Shown: in pieces, positions 7,407-15,787 of the stretch
How positions within the stretch are numbered: the first letter of the stretch is position 1
Layout: each line of letters opens with the position of its first letter
Assembly (NCBI GenBank): GCA_934754735.1
Contig: CAKVJE010000030.1
Span: 1-17,422, forward strand
Length of the DNA stretch: 17,422 nt
Direction: 5' to 3'
From: an uncultured Candidatus Melainabacteria bacterium
GTDB lineage: Bacteria; Cyanobacteriota; Vampirovibrionia; Gastranaerophilales; Gastranaerophilaceae
The notes under the pieces: generated by a model
Seen by the model: the letters and a program-made list of their open reading frames with translations, nothing else
What the model was told of the DNA's origin: nothing
Database searches by the model: none
Translations under genes and position numbers: made by a program

Positions 7407-7412
7407 CTTAAC
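7391..7412 (+). other. 5' leader hairpin
   Basis: GTTAAGG (7391-7397) pairs perfectly with CCTTAAC (7406-7412) around an 8-base loop. If transcription starts near 7387, this hairpin would be at the very 5' end of the mRNA. It could protect the transcript or be regulatory. There is no T-tract after it, so it is not a terminator. Confidence 0.35.
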
Positions 7413-7460
7413 AAAGTAAATTAATCACAAATATTAAATATAATTTTCGGGGAGGAATAA

Positions 7461-7676
7461 GTGTTCAAGAGTCGTGATATGGGGAGAGCGATTGCTGTAA
7501 AGAGATGGACGCCTACGGCGTTAGAATGTTATAAACGTGGTTGTGTGTGCGAAGGTTGTTTTTACAGCGATTTTTTCAGCGCAACAGCACAAAAATGTCA
7601 GATGAAAGCCGCTGTATTAGAGCTTGTTAGAACTATCGGAACGCCAAATGTAGAACTACCACAAATTTTAGAGTAG
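7461..7676 (+). CDS. Small Cys-rich protein of unknown function
   Basis: This 71-residue protein starts at GTG 7461, with a strong GGGGAGGAA ribosome binding site (7449-7457). Five cysteines fall at 23, 28, 30, 33 and 46. The CX4CXCXXC core with a later Cys suggests zinc or iron-sulfur binding. A basic N-terminal stretch precedes the cluster, and a helix (about 47-60, MKAAVLELVRTIG) follows, so a small metal-binding nucleic-acid or regulatory protein is possible. There is no signal peptide or membrane segment. It has its own promoter and an unusually long, structured upstream region, and it is followed by hpf 86 bp later, which also has a candidate promoter. I have the impression of similar small proteins in anaerobic bacteria but cannot name a family. 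Confidence 0.65.
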   Translation: MFKSRDMGRAIAVKRWTPTALECYKRGCVCEGCFYSDFFSATAQKCQMKAAVLELVRTIGTPNVELPQILE

Positions 7677-7706
7677 GTTTAATTTAAATTTTTATACAAA
7701 AAGCAC

Positions 7707-7749
7707 TTTAAAAATCAGTCAAAATGTAGTACAATAGAAAGGTAGTACA
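7707..7749 (+). promoter_or_regulatory. Candidate hpf promoter with repeated GTAGTACA
   Basis: TTTAAA (7707-7712) and TACAAT (7730-7735) are 17 bp apart. An 8-bp direct repeat GTAGTACA occurs at 7726-7733 and 7742-7749, overlapping the -10 element and the predicted start. The repeats may be a regulator site. The ribosome binding site AGGAGGTG (7752-7759) lies just downstream. Confidence 0.4.
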
Positions 7750-7762
7750 TTAGGAGGTGTAA

Positions 7763-8119
7763 ATGCATATACACGTAAACGGTAAAAACATTGAGATTAC
7801 AGATGCTATCAAGGCTTATGTAAAGGAAAAAATTGGTAAGGTAGCAAATCACTACGATCAAATTACAGGTATTGATGTAGTTCTTTCTGTAATTAAAAAC
7901 CCTGCAGCAACAGGAAAACACGTGGCTGAAGTTTCTTGCAAAATGAATACAGGTGTTGTTCATTGTGAAGAATCTGCAGAATCTATGTATGCAAGTATTG
8001 ACTTATTGGCTGACAAATTGTCAAGACAAGTTCAAAAGTTCAAAGACAAAGCTTTATCTGCAGGCAGCAAAGAAACTATCAGAAACTCAGAAGTTAAAGA
8101 AGAAGCTGTAGAGAGTTAG
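7763..8119 (+). CDS. hpf: Ribosome hibernation promoting factor, short form
   Basis: This 118-residue protein of the HPF/YfiA (sigma-54 modulation) family binds the small ribosomal subunit and inactivates or protects ribosomes in slow growth. The family beta-alpha-beta-beta-beta-alpha fold is recognisable: [20 protein letters not shown] at the N-terminus, a [21 protein letters not shown] core, then a helix [20 protein letters not shown]. The acidic, flexible tail has no C-terminal dimerisation domain. It is therefore a short HPF, not the roughly 180-residue long form common in Firmicutes and cyanobacteria. ATG 7763 has an AGGAGGTG ribosome binding site. The next gene starts 14 bp later, so they may share a transcript. 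Confidence 0.93.
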   Translation: MHIHVNGKNIEITDAIKAYVKEKIGKVANHYDQITGIDVVLSVIKNPAATGKHVAEVSCKMNTGVVHCEESAESMYASIDLLADKLSRQVQKFKDKALSAGSKETIRNSEVKEEAVES

Positions 8120-8133
8120 TATTTGGGTATAAA

Positions 8134-8928
8134 ATGATTAACAACAAAAAAGTTGTAGTAATTATGCCTGCATACAATGCAGAAAAGACTTTAGAAAAGA
8201 CTTATAATGAGATTTATCAAAATTTCGTCGACGAGATTATTCTTGTCGACGATTTCTCTTCTGATGAAACAAAAGAAGTCGCTAAAAAGCTTAATATTAC
8301 TACTATCGTTCATGAGAAAAATAAAGGATACGGCGCAAATCAAAAGTCATGTTATAGGGCTGCTTTAAAGGCTGGCGCGGATATTGTAATAATGGTGCAT
8401 CCGGATTATCAATACACTCCAAAGCTTGTGCCTGCAATGGCTTCTATGATGGCTTTTGGCGAATATGATGCTGTTATTGCATCGAGAATGCTTGGAAATT
8501 CTGCGCTTAAAGGTGGAATGCCTTTGTACAAATATATTTCTAACAGATTTTTGACGAAATTTGAAAACTTGGTTATCGGCGAAAAATTGTCAGAATATCA
8601 TACGGGCTTCCGTGGATTTACGAGAGAAATCCTCGAAAAATTACCATTGGAAGACTGTAGCGACGATTTTATTTTTGATAATCAGATGTTGGCTTTAATC
8701 TTATATCGTGGGTATAAAATAGGCGAAATTTCTTGTCCTACGAAGTATTTTCCGGAAGCTTCGTCTATTAATTTTTTACGTTCTTGTAAATATGGTTTAG
8801 AAGTTTTGGGAGTTAGTTTGAAATACAGGCTTGCCAAAATGGGGGTGAAACAACCTTTGTTTAACGGCATTGGCAAAGTTTTGGATAGCGAAAAAGAAAT
8901 TATTTATTATTATAAAAGTCAACCCTAG
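8134..8928 (+). CDS. Family 2 glycosyltransferase
   Basis: This 264-residue GT-A fold enzyme is of the dolichol-phosphate-mannose-synthase-like branch. Motifs are PAYNAEKTL (12-20), the nucleotide-binding acidic pair VDD (38-40) followed by [13 protein letters not shown] (63-70), HPDYQY (89-94) in the DXD region, TGFRGF (157-162) and a DDFIFDNQ block (177-184) in the acceptor/catalytic region. There are no transmembrane helices, so it acts in the cytosol or at the membrane surface, probably transferring a sugar from a nucleotide sugar to a lipid or polysaccharide precursor; the substrate is unknown. It follows hpf by 14 bp and lacks a strong Shine-Dalgarno sequence, which suggests coupling to hpf translation. 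Confidence 0.85.
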   Translation: MINNKKVVVIMPAYNAEKTLEKTYNEIYQNFVDEIILVDDFSSDETKEVAKKLNITTIVHEKNKGYGANQKSCYRAALKAGADIVIMVHPDYQYTPKLVPAMASMMAFGEYDAVIASRMLGNSALKGGMPLYKYISNRFLTKFENLVIGEKLSEYHTGFRGFTREILEKLPLEDCSDDFIFDNQMLALILYRGYKIGEISCPTKYFPEASSINFLRSCKYGLEVLGVSLKYRLAKMGVKQPLFNGIGKVLDSEKEIIYYYKSQP

Positions 8929-8964
8929 CTGTAAATTTAACTAATCTTTTTTTTGTTTTTAAGT

Positions 8965-8970
8965 TATAAT
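8965..8970 (+). promoter_or_regulatory. Candidate -10 element for the DUF2229 gene
   Basis: A perfect TATAAT lies 28 bp before ATG 8999, after a T-rich stretch. The -35 region at 17-bp spacing (8942-8947) is a poor match. A GGAG ribosome binding site is at 8987-8990. Confidence 0.35.
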
Positions 8971-8998
8971 TAAGACATTAAACACAGGAGTAAAATAA

Positions 8999-10126
8999 AT
9001 GGCAAAGGGTAAAAAAATAAAAGTTGCGTTTCCTCACATGGGGACGATTTCAATTGCGTGGGCAGCAGGACTTAAAAAAATTGGTGTAGAACCTTACGTT
9101 CCGCCTTATACAAGCAAAAAAACTTTGTCATACGGAACTAAAAACTCTCCGGAAGCAATTTGTCTTCCTTACAAACTTATTTTAGGCAACTTTATTGAAG
9201 CAATCGAAGGCGGTGCTGATTACGTTGCTATGATTACTTCTCCAGGAATTTGCAGACTTGGTGAATACGGTAATAACATCCAAAACACACTAAAAGATTT
9301 AGGCTATAAAGCTAATTATATTGAATTGTCATTGTATGATGGAATTAAAGGTTTATACAATTTCTTGAAAGAAATTTCAGGCAAAAACGACCCGATTTTA
9401 ATTATGAGAGCTATCAACATCACCATTCGTAAAATTTTTGCGATTGACGATTTAGATAGAGCGCTTGCATATTATAGAGCTAGAGAAGTTAAGTTTGGCG
9501 AAGCTGAAAAACATTACAAAAAAGCTTTAAAAATGATTGATAAAGTTGATTCAACGCTTGATTTGAAACACGTTTACCACGAAGCTTTAAAAGAAATCGA
9601 AAAAACAGAAATCGACCCAAATAGAGAAGTTTTGCATGTAGATTTAACAGGTGAAATCTTTCTTGTAAACGACGAATTTTCAAATCAAAATATCGAAAGA
9701 GAATTGGGCAGAATGGGCGTAGAAACAAGAAGAAGCCTTACTGTTGGAAGCTTCTTAAAAGACGCGATTATACCAAAAGCTTTCAGACCGCCTGAAACTC
9801 ACTTGCAGAGAGCTGAAAGAATGGCAAAACCATACTTGATGCGTGATATCGGTGGTGATGCCTTAGAATGCGTTTCTGACGTAGTATTTGCAGATGTTCA
9901 TGGAAAAGATGGCATTATCCACATTTCTCCGTTCACTTGCATGCCGGAGATTATGTCTCAAAATATTTTCCCTACAATGAGAAGCGAACATGAAATACCT
10001 ATTTTGACATTGATTATGGATGAACAGACAGGTAAAGCAGGCTATATTACAAGACTTGAGGCGTTTGTAGATTTGATGAGAAGAAAGAAACGCGCAAAGT
10101 TAGGCAAAAATAAAACAAGAATTTAG
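8999..10126 (+). CDS. Acyl-CoA dehydratase activase-related protein (DUF2229 / HgdB-like)
   Basis: This 375-residue cytosolic protein resembles the DUF2229 part of activase-related proteins of anaerobes, which are related to the 2-hydroxyacyl-CoA dehydratase iron-sulfur subunits. Characteristic segments are IKVAFPHMGTISIAW (7-21), SPEAICLPYKLILGNF with Cys55, a SPGICRLGEYG motif with Cys85, and ISPFTCMPEIMSQ with Cys314 near the end. Cys291 is also present. These cysteines are likely ligands of a [4Fe-4S] cluster. The ATP-binding ASKHA activase domain that often accompanies this family is not fused here and is not next door. The physiological substrate is unknown; such proteins may carry out ATP-driven low-potential electron transfer. 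Confidence 0.8.
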   Translation: MAKGKKIKVAFPHMGTISIAWAAGLKKIGVEPYVPPYTSKKTLSYGTKNSPEAICLPYKLILGNFIEAIEGGADYVAMITSPGICRLGEYGNNIQNTLKDLGYKANYIELSLYDGIKGLYNFLKEISGKNDPILIMRAINITIRKIFAIDDLDRALAYYRAREVKFGEAEKHYKKALKMIDKVDSTLDLKHVYHEALKEIEKTEIDPNREVLHVDLTGEIFLVNDEFSNQNIERELGRMGVETRRSLTVGSFLKDAIIPKAFRPPETHLQRAERMAKPYLMRDIGGDALECVSDVVFADVHGKDGIIHISPFTCMPEIMSQNIFPTMRSEHEIPILTLIMDEQTGKAGYITRLEAFVDLMRRKKRAKLGKNKTRI

Positions 10127-10167
10127 ATTTGAGATAAGAGATTTAGAAAACATAGAGAGGATTAAGA

Positions 10168-11226
10168 ATGCACTACCAAGGTCTAATTAACAAGTACAGA
10201 AAATACTTACCTGTTACAGAGTCAACTCCGATTGTAACTCTTAACGAAGGTAACACTCCGTTGATTAAAGCAGACAATTTGGCAAAGAAAATTGGCTTAG
10301 AAGCTAATATTTATTTGAAATTTGAAGGTTGCAATCCAACAGGAAGTTTTAAAGACCGTGGTATGACAATGGCTGTAACTAAGGCGAAAGAAGCAGGCGC
10401 AAACGCTATTATTTGTGCGTCTACAGGAAACACCTCTGCATCAGCTGCCGCTTACGGCGCAAAAGCAGGAATTAAAACATTTGTACTTATTCCGGACGGT
10501 TATATTGCTTTAGGTAAGCTTTCTCAAGCGATGATGTACGGCGCTGAAATTATTGCAATTCAAGGCAACTTTGACCAAGCACTTGATTGCGTTAGAGAAA
10601 TTTCTGCCACTCATCCGATTACTTTAGTAAACTCAGTAAACCCATATAGAATTGAAGGTCAAAAAACAGGCGCGTTCGAGATTTGCGACGCTTTAGGCAA
10701 AGCTCCGGAATACCACTTTATCCCTGTAGGTAATGCAGGTAACATCACAGCTTACTGGAAAGGTTACAAAGAATATTTTGCAGAAGGCAACATTAAAGCT
10801 TTACCGCAAATGATGGGATTTGAGGCAGAAGGTTCAGCTGCCATAGTTCGCGGAGAAAGAATTTTGAAACCTGAAACATTAGCAACTGCAATCAGAATTG
10901 GTAACCCTGCAAGCTGGAAACAAGCAGAAGCAGCAAGAGATGAAAGCAAAGGTAAAATCGGTTGCGTTTCTGATGAAAAAATTGTTGAAGCTTATAAAAT
11001 GTTAGCATCATCAGAAGGTATTTTGTGCGAACCGGCAAGTGCAGCTTCTGTTGCAGGCTTAATTCAAGCACACTCACAAGGACTTGTAAAAGAAGGAACT
11101 GACATCGTTTGTATCCTTACAGGTAACGGACTTAAAGACCCTGATAATGCAATCAAGTATTCTAACGCGGATGTTAAAAAGACATCTTCTGAAATTAATG
11201 ATGTTTTAAAAGCAATGGGTATCTAA
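10168..11226 (+). CDS. thrC: Threonine synthase
   Basis: This 352-residue fold-type II PLP enzyme converts O-phosphohomoserine to threonine. It has the compact Bacillus-type length with no long N-terminal extension. Visible motifs are EGNTPLI (28-34), the PLP-lysine motif GSFKDRG (59-65, Lys62), [14 protein letters not shown] for phosphate binding of the cofactor, a PVGNAGN loop, and TGNGLKDP near the C-terminus. An AGAGAGGA sequence precedes ATG 10168. The next gene, proB, starts one base after the stop, so the two are probably co-transcribed and coupled, linking threonine and proline synthesis. Confidence 0.95.
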   Translation: MHYQGLINKYRKYLPVTESTPIVTLNEGNTPLIKADNLAKKIGLEANIYLKFEGCNPTGSFKDRGMTMAVTKAKEAGANAIICASTGNTSASAAAYGAKAGIKTFVLIPDGYIALGKLSQAMMYGAEIIAIQGNFDQALDCVREISATHPITLVNSVNPYRIEGQKTGAFEICDALGKAPEYHFIPVGNAGNITAYWKGYKEYFAEGNIKALPQMMGFEAEGSAAIVRGERILKPETLATAIRIGNPASWKQAEAARDESKGKIGCVSDEKIVEAYKMLASSEGILCEPASAASVAGLIQAHSQGLVKEGTDIVCILTGNGLKDPDNAIKYSNADVKKTSSEINDVLKAMGI

Positions 11227-11227
11227 A

Positions 11228-12373
11228 ATGTTAAGAAAAGAATTTGTTGACGCAAAAAGAATTGTAATCAAGCTCGGTACAAATGTTTTAAGAAATGCTG
11301 ACGGCGAAGTTGCGATTTCTCGTATTTATTCGTTTATTGAAGACATGTCAAAGCTCGTAAAACAAGGCAAAGAAGTTATTTTGGTAACTTCCGGCGCTGT
11401 TGGTTTGGGCAAAAAGAAATTGAATTTGGATTCAACCGCAGAAGACGGTGTTAAGCAAGCTTGCGCAGCAGTTGGTCAAAGTCGTTTGATGTCTTTTTAC
11501 GAAAACGGTTTTGGGATTTACGACGTTCCAATCGCGCAAATTCTTTTGACAGAAGATGATTTTTCTCTTAGATACAGATATTTGAGCCTAAGAACAACTT
11601 TGAATAAAATTCTTGAATTTGGAGTTGTGCCGATTATTAACCAAAACGACACAGTTTCAACAATCACCATGAATCCAATGATGGCAGGCATGAAGGTTTG
11701 TTTCTCTGATAACGATAAACTTTCTGCACTTGTTGCAAGCGAACTTGACGCGGATTTGTTAATTTTGCTTTCTGACATCAACGGGCTTTATACCGCTAAT
11801 CCGAAGGAAAATCCTAATGCTACTTTGATTAAAGAAGTTGACGGAGTTACAGATGAGATTATGGCGCTTGGAACAGACGCATCTGAAGGCGGTCGTGGCG
11901 GTATGAGAACTAAACTTGAGGCAGCAAAACTTGTAACTCGTTTTGGTGGTCGAGTTTTGATTGCAAACGGTAAAATACCTTATGTAATTAATAAAATTTT
12001 TGATGGCGAAGATATCGGTACAATGTTCTTGCCAACAAGTGAAAACCTGCCTGATAAAAAGCGCTGGATTGGTTATGCAACAAATATTATAGGCGGACTT
12101 GTAGTTAATAATGGTGCTAAAAAAGCAATATTAGAACAATGCTCAAGCCTTCTTCCGATTGGAATTTTGAATGTTGTGAATGATTTTAAACAAGGTGAAG
12201 TTGTTTCAATTATGGATGAAAATAATGTTGAATTCGCACGCGGTATGGTTAATTACAGTTCACAAGAATGCCGTAGAATTGTAGGTTCGCATTCTAATAA
12301 TATAGAGAAAATTTTGGGTTACAAAAACTACGACGCTGTAATTACAAGAGATAATATTACGGGATTGGTTTAA
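11228..12373 (+). CDS. proB: Glutamate 5-kinase with PUA domain
   Basis: This 381-residue enzyme phosphorylates glutamate in the first step of proline synthesis. The amino-acid kinase domain (about 8-270) shows IKLGTNVL (14-21), VTSGAVGLG (53-61), INQNDTV (137-143), FSDNDKLSALVA (159-170), LSDINGLYT (181-189) and GGRGGMRTKLEAA (221-233). A PUA domain follows (about 288-375), giving the long ProB form. The expected partner proA, gamma-glutamyl phosphate reductase, is not beside it and must be elsewhere. Proline feedback inhibition is usual for this family. Confidence 0.95.
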   Translation: MLRKEFVDAKRIVIKLGTNVLRNADGEVAISRIYSFIEDMSKLVKQGKEVILVTSGAVGLGKKKLNLDSTAEDGVKQACAAVGQSRLMSFYENGFGIYDVPIAQILLTEDDFSLRYRYLSLRTTLNKILEFGVVPIINQNDTVSTITMNPMMAGMKVCFSDNDKLSALVASELDADLLILLSDINGLYTANPKENPNATLIKEVDGVTDEIMALGTDASEGGRGGMRTKLEAAKLVTRFGGRVLIANGKIPYVINKIFDGEDIGTMFLPTSENLPDKKRWIGYATNIIGGLVVNNGAKKAILEQCSSLLPIGILNVVNDFKQGEVVSIMDENNVEFARGMVNYSSQECRRIVGSHSNNIEKILGYKNYDAVITRDNITGLV

Positions 12374-12374
12374 G

Positions 12375-12606
12375 TTATTGGTGCAAAAAATTGCACCCTA
12401 CTTTTCAATAAACTCCTACTCGAATTTCTAAGTTAAGTACGCGATTACGAGCATTAGCACCTCTCCACGGGGGAGGTCGCAGTCGTTCGTGAGACAGAGT
12501 CGAGCGTTACGAATGCGGGAGGGGGCTTATGAAGTTACAAACAAAATGTAGTTAATGGTGCTTCTTTCAATTTAGAAAAGTAGGGTGCAATTTTTTGCAC
12601 CAATAA
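12375..12606. repeat. MITE/BIME-like element with two REP-like hairpin ends
   Basis: Two 32-bp arms, 12375-12406 and 12575-12606, are exact inverted copies. Each arm contains its own hairpin: GGTGCAA/TTGCACC with a 4-base loop (stems 12380-12386 and 12391-12397; 12584-12590 and 12595-12601). Each hairpin is bordered on the inner side by CTAC (12398-12401) or GTAG (12580-12583), the tetranucleotide-plus-palindrome pattern of REP sequences used by RAYT transposases. The interior (about 12410-12570) is GC-richer than its surroundings and includes CCTCTCCACGGGGGAGG (12451-12467) and GCGGGAGGGGG near 12513-12523. No coding frame is seen. It occupies nearly all of the space between proB and the next gene. 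Confidence 0.75.
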
Positions 12607-12659
12607 TATCAATAGCTCTAGTTTCATGTTACAATATAAAAAAATAGAGGGCTTGCTTG

Positions 12660-12959
12660 ATGAAATTCAGATTTTTAATTTGTCTGTTATTATTAAATTC
12701 TTTGACAGTTTACGCTACAGAAGCAACCGATTTTCTGGTTGATTTATATTCAAAAGAATACGACCAAAACGTAAAAATCAAACCATACAAAGAATTCAAA
12801 AATCCTTGTGAACAAAAAATTGGTGATAACTATATCTCCGAAATAGTTTATGGACAAGCAAAGTTTAAGATGAAAAAGGTGCGCACACAAAAAGTTTCAT
12901 ATATTTGTGTTATGGATGAAAACAAACAACCATTTTGGGGTTATGTTATTCCCAGATAG
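12660..12959 (+). CDS. Small secreted protein of unknown function
   Basis: This is a 99-residue protein from ATG 12660; a TTG at 12657 would add one residue. A GAGG ribosome binding site is at 12647-12650. The N-terminus MKFRFLICLLLLNSLTVYA is a typical Sec signal peptide with cleavage expected after residue 19. No lipobox is present. The mature part of about 80 residues is Lys-rich with two cysteines (50 and 83) that could form a disulfide, and a C-terminal strand-rich segment. No family is recognised. A TACAAT hexamer at 12630-12635 may be its -10 element, so the element upstream may have separated it from proB. A hairpin terminator follows. Confidence 0.65.
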   Translation: MKFRFLICLLLLNSLTVYATEATDFLVDLYSKEYDQNVKIKPYKEFKNPCEQKIGDNYISEIVYGQAKFKMKKVRTQKVSYICVMDENKQPFWGYVIPR

Positions 12960-12972
12960 GTTATTATAAATT

Positions 12973-12999
12973 AAGAGGATGATTTTTAGTCATCCTCTT
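12973..12999. terminator. Bidirectional terminator between convergent genes
   Basis: AAGAGGATGA (12973-12982) pairs perfectly with TCATCCTCTT (12990-12999) around a 7-base loop. A T-rich tract follows on the + side, and an AT-rich tract on the other side reads as T-rich on the - strand. It sits between the ends of two convergent genes and can serve both. Confidence 0.85.
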
Positions 13000-13006
13000 T
13001 GTTTAA

Positions 13007-15757
13007 TTAGTCATCTTTCTGCAACTTCTCAGCAGCTGCTCTTGCTTCTGCTTCTGTCGGATATATTTGTGATGTTGTTTTCGTTTTTACAACAGTCTTT
13101 CCATCTGAACCGTACCAAGTCTTGGTAGCTTTCCAGCCATCTGATGTTCTTGTTGTTCCGAGCTTCGTACCATTGCTTTTTATTGTTGTTGCTCTTGTTA
13201 TAGGTTTATCGTGTTGTTTAATATAAGCCTCTCGAGCTTCTTCTGAGTCGAACATTTTAAGCTTACCTGCGTTTTCAGGCAACAAATATTCAGGTAAATA
13301 TAAGTTTGCAGGAATTACGTTGTCTGAGTACTTAATACCGTTTATGTCTTTAATTGCATGAACAATATCAATGAATTTAACATTTGGATTGTTCTTTCTA
13401 CAATCAGCATACAATGCAGCTAAACCATTCCAAGTATGTTTGTTTGCTTTATGGTAATTTGCCTCATTTGGTTTATCACTAAATTGTTCTTCTGCCTTTA
13501 CATCAGTTTTTTCTTTTGGCTCAGAAACCGAAGTCGCTGGAGTAGCAGGTGCCGCCGGAGTAGCAGGTGTTCCATCAGTACTAGTAGTTTGAGGAGGTTT
13601 AGCTGTTTCATCCGGTTTTTCAGCGCCGGTGTTTTGAGAAACAAGTTGCGCAATTTTGTCAGGATTTTTCATTAAATCATCTGCACCGATTGCCAATTCA
13701 TACTTATTTAAGAATGAACTATCACCAGCCATTTCGTTCAAAGCGGCCTTGTATGCTTCAACATTCCATTTGCCGTCTTGAACAAATTGGTCTGCCAAAT
13801 TTTTCAAGCTTTCTTTTTGTGCACTGGTAAGTTTCTTATCAGCATCAATTAATCGTTTATATTCATTGATATTTTGAGTTTTAAATTGAGTAACAGCAAC
13901 AGGAAGTTCGCCTTGATCGTCTTGGAATGCATTCTTCAAGAAATTCAAGCCATAAGTTAAACCTATTTGTCTAAATAATACGTCTAACAATTTTCTATCG
14001 ACTTTAACTTCTGTTGGAACTTTGTCACTTGTTTCACCATGTACTTTAAGTTCAGTAGTGTCGCCTTTTAGACTCTCATGCATATTGAACGATACTCCAA
14101 CAAGCTTACCGTTATCATAAGTCATTTTGATATCTTTAGGATTAATACCTTGTTTCAACAAGCTATTATACAATTGTCTACCATCAATAGTAACGCCATC
14201 CGGAAGTTTTAAGTTAAGATTAACATCGACATTTTGATTAATCAATGTTTCCAAATTAACTGTTGCAGTGTAAGGAAGTGTTACATCTTGAACGCCGTGT
14301 CCTGTAAGTTTTGGACTGCTTAGTGCGACACCTGCAGCCATACCTAACGCCGGCGCAAATGTATCAACGGCTGAATCTAGAGCAATTTTAACCCAGTTTT
14401 TGCCTTCAATCTTGAAGCCGCAAAGTTTGATAAGGTTCTTGACTTCTTTATCAGATAATTGGGCACCTGTATCTGCTGCAATTTGGTTTACAAGATTGGC
14501 AACTTCAGAATACGGATAATAATCCTTTTTCTGTTTATTTGCAACTAAGTCTGCTCCAACTCTATCTCGAATTTTTACAGCAAGAGGCTTGATATCATAC
14601 GTTCCATTGTCATTTTTGGTAATCAAACCACCCTGCAACAAGCTTTGAACATTAGCGTCATTTTTAACTGTATCTGCAAGTTCTTCAAAAGTATATTCTT
14701 TATCAGTCTGAACAGCTACTTTATTTTCAATGCCGACGCTTCTGCCTTTCGCTTTTGTTGCTGATGTCTCAAATTTCAACCTATCTGCAGTCGATAATTC
14801 ACCTCTAAAAGCTTTTCTTGTGTACTTGTCATGATTATCGCCAAGTTCTTCTTTGGCAGCTTTTCTAACTTTTCGATAAGAGGTTAGTTCTGTATTGCCT
14901 TTTTGCTTGTCCATGGCTGCCCAAGCTTCATTTCGAGCTTCTGTCATAACAACAGTTTTTTCGAAATTATGAACTAAATCTTTATAATATGAACCGTCAA
15001 ATTTTGAGTTCTTCTTAATAGATTTCATTGCATCTTCTCGACTCATTGTGTTACGAAGTGTATTGTATTCTTGCCTAATATCGTCTAACTCTTTTTGTTT
15101 TTGGAATGTTTCAGCAACGACTACAAATTGTTTCAAAACATTCAATTTAAAATCTTTAAATTGGTCTTTTTTATTTGATTTTATAGAATCCTTAACTTCG
15201 TCATAAAGTTTTTCAATATCTTCTTTAGAATTGAATGTTTTTGTACCTAAAGCTTGAGCGACATCACGCATAGGCTGAATCAATGATTTATAGTAACCAG
15301 CATCAACCAGTTGATTATCTTGCGCCAACTTATCTGCTTGTTCGGCTACAATGCTAACCATATCTTCCCAAGATACACCTTCGTCATCAGCCATAACTAC
15401 AGATCCTGAAAAAGCATTAGCTAGATTTGTAATCGCAGATGTTTCCATTGCTTCTTTGACTTTTTTGCTAGATGCAACTGTAGAATTAGTGGAAGTTGCA
15501 GCATTTGTTTGTTCTGCAGTCTTTGCTTGTTGAGTAGTTGTTTCCGTTCTGGTTTGACTGAAATCTGCGCCAAAAATTGCATTTATTTCTTCGTCAGTTT
15601 TACCGGCTTCTTTTGCTTTATATTTTATAAAATCTTCTTCAAAAGCTGAGTTAATCTTACTATCTTTTGCAGTTACGGTATCAGTACTCTCATTATCTGC
15701 TTGTTGTGCCCAGATTTTCCAATCACCAGTTAGTTTTGAAATATCTATATTTGTCAT
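13007..15757 (-). CDS. Large Thr/Ala-linker protein with possible LysM-like region
   Basis: This 916-residue protein has ATG at 15757-15755 and an AAGGAG ribosome binding site (15767-15772 on the + strand). There is no signal peptide. Layout: an N-terminal segment with KLTGDWKIWAQQAD (8-21); a Thr/Gln/Ser-rich stretch (about 68-98); a long helical, Lys-rich region (100-350); a mixed region with a short hydrophobic stretch ALGMAAGVALSS (470-481); another helical region (620-710); a Pro/Thr/Ala linker (718-745); and then residues 768-823. That last part (HTWNGLAALY, DIVHAIKDINGI, NVIPANLYLP) has the spacing of a divergent LysM peptidoglycan-binding fold with an insertion. A basic, Thr-rich tail follows. 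The family is not recognised; a surface, secreted or structural role is inference. It lies 30 bp after the coiled-coil gene and is probably in its operon. Confidence 0.75.
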   Translation of the reverse strand: MTNIDISKLTGDWKIWAQQADNESTDTVTAKDSKINSAFEEDFIKYKAKEAGKTDEEINAIFGADFSQTRTETTTQQAKTAEQTNAATSTNSTVASSKKVKEAMETSAITNLANAFSGSVVMADDEGVSWEDMVSIVAEQADKLAQDNQLVDAGYYKSLIQPMRDVAQALGTKTFNSKEDIEKLYDEVKDSIKSNKKDQFKDFKLNVLKQFVVVAETFQKQKELDDIRQEYNTLRNTMSREDAMKSIKKNSKFDGSYYKDLVHNFEKTVVMTEARNEAWAAMDKQKGNTELTSYRKVRKAAKEELGDNHDKYTRKAFRGELSTADRLKFETSATKAKGRSVGIENKVAVQTDKEYTFEELADTVKNDANVQSLLQGGLITKNDNGTYDIKPLAVKIRDRVGADLVANKQKKDYYPYSEVANLVNQIAADTGAQLSDKEVKNLIKLCGFKIEGKNWVKIALDSAVDTFAPALGMAAGVALSSPKLTGHGVQDVTLPYTATVNLETLINQNVDVNLNLKLPDGVTIDGRQLYNSLLKQGINPKDIKMTYDNGKLVGVSFNMHESLKGDTTELKVHGETSDKVPTEVKVDRKLLDVLFRQIGLTYGLNFLKNAFQDDQGELPVAVTQFKTQNINEYKRLIDADKKLTSAQKESLKNLADQFVQDGKWNVEAYKAALNEMAGDSSFLNKYELAIGADDLMKNPDKIAQLVSQNTGAEKPDETAKPPQTTSTDGTPATPAAPATPATSVSEPKEKTDVKAEEQFSDKPNEANYHKANKHTWNGLAALYADCRKNNPNVKFIDIVHAIKDINGIKYSDNVIPANLYLPEYLLPENAGKLKMFDSEEAREAYIKQHDKPITRATTIKSNGTKLGTTRTSDGWKATKTWYGSDGKTVVKTKTTSQIYPTEAEARAAAEKLQKDD

Positions 15758-15787
15758 TTTTGTTTACTCCTTGGTGTTAATTTTGTA

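Noticed and set aside
7439..7444. A second perfect TATAAT close to the GTG start of the Cys-rich gene
   Set aside because: Initiation from it would fall at the ribosome binding site, and no -35 element is present at a suitable distance; the upstream promoter fits better.
13436..13675. Open frame on the + strand with an Arg/Ser-rich and Phe-rich product
   Set aside because: It is the antisense shadow of the Thr/Pro/Ala linker of the large - strand gene and has no ribosome binding site.
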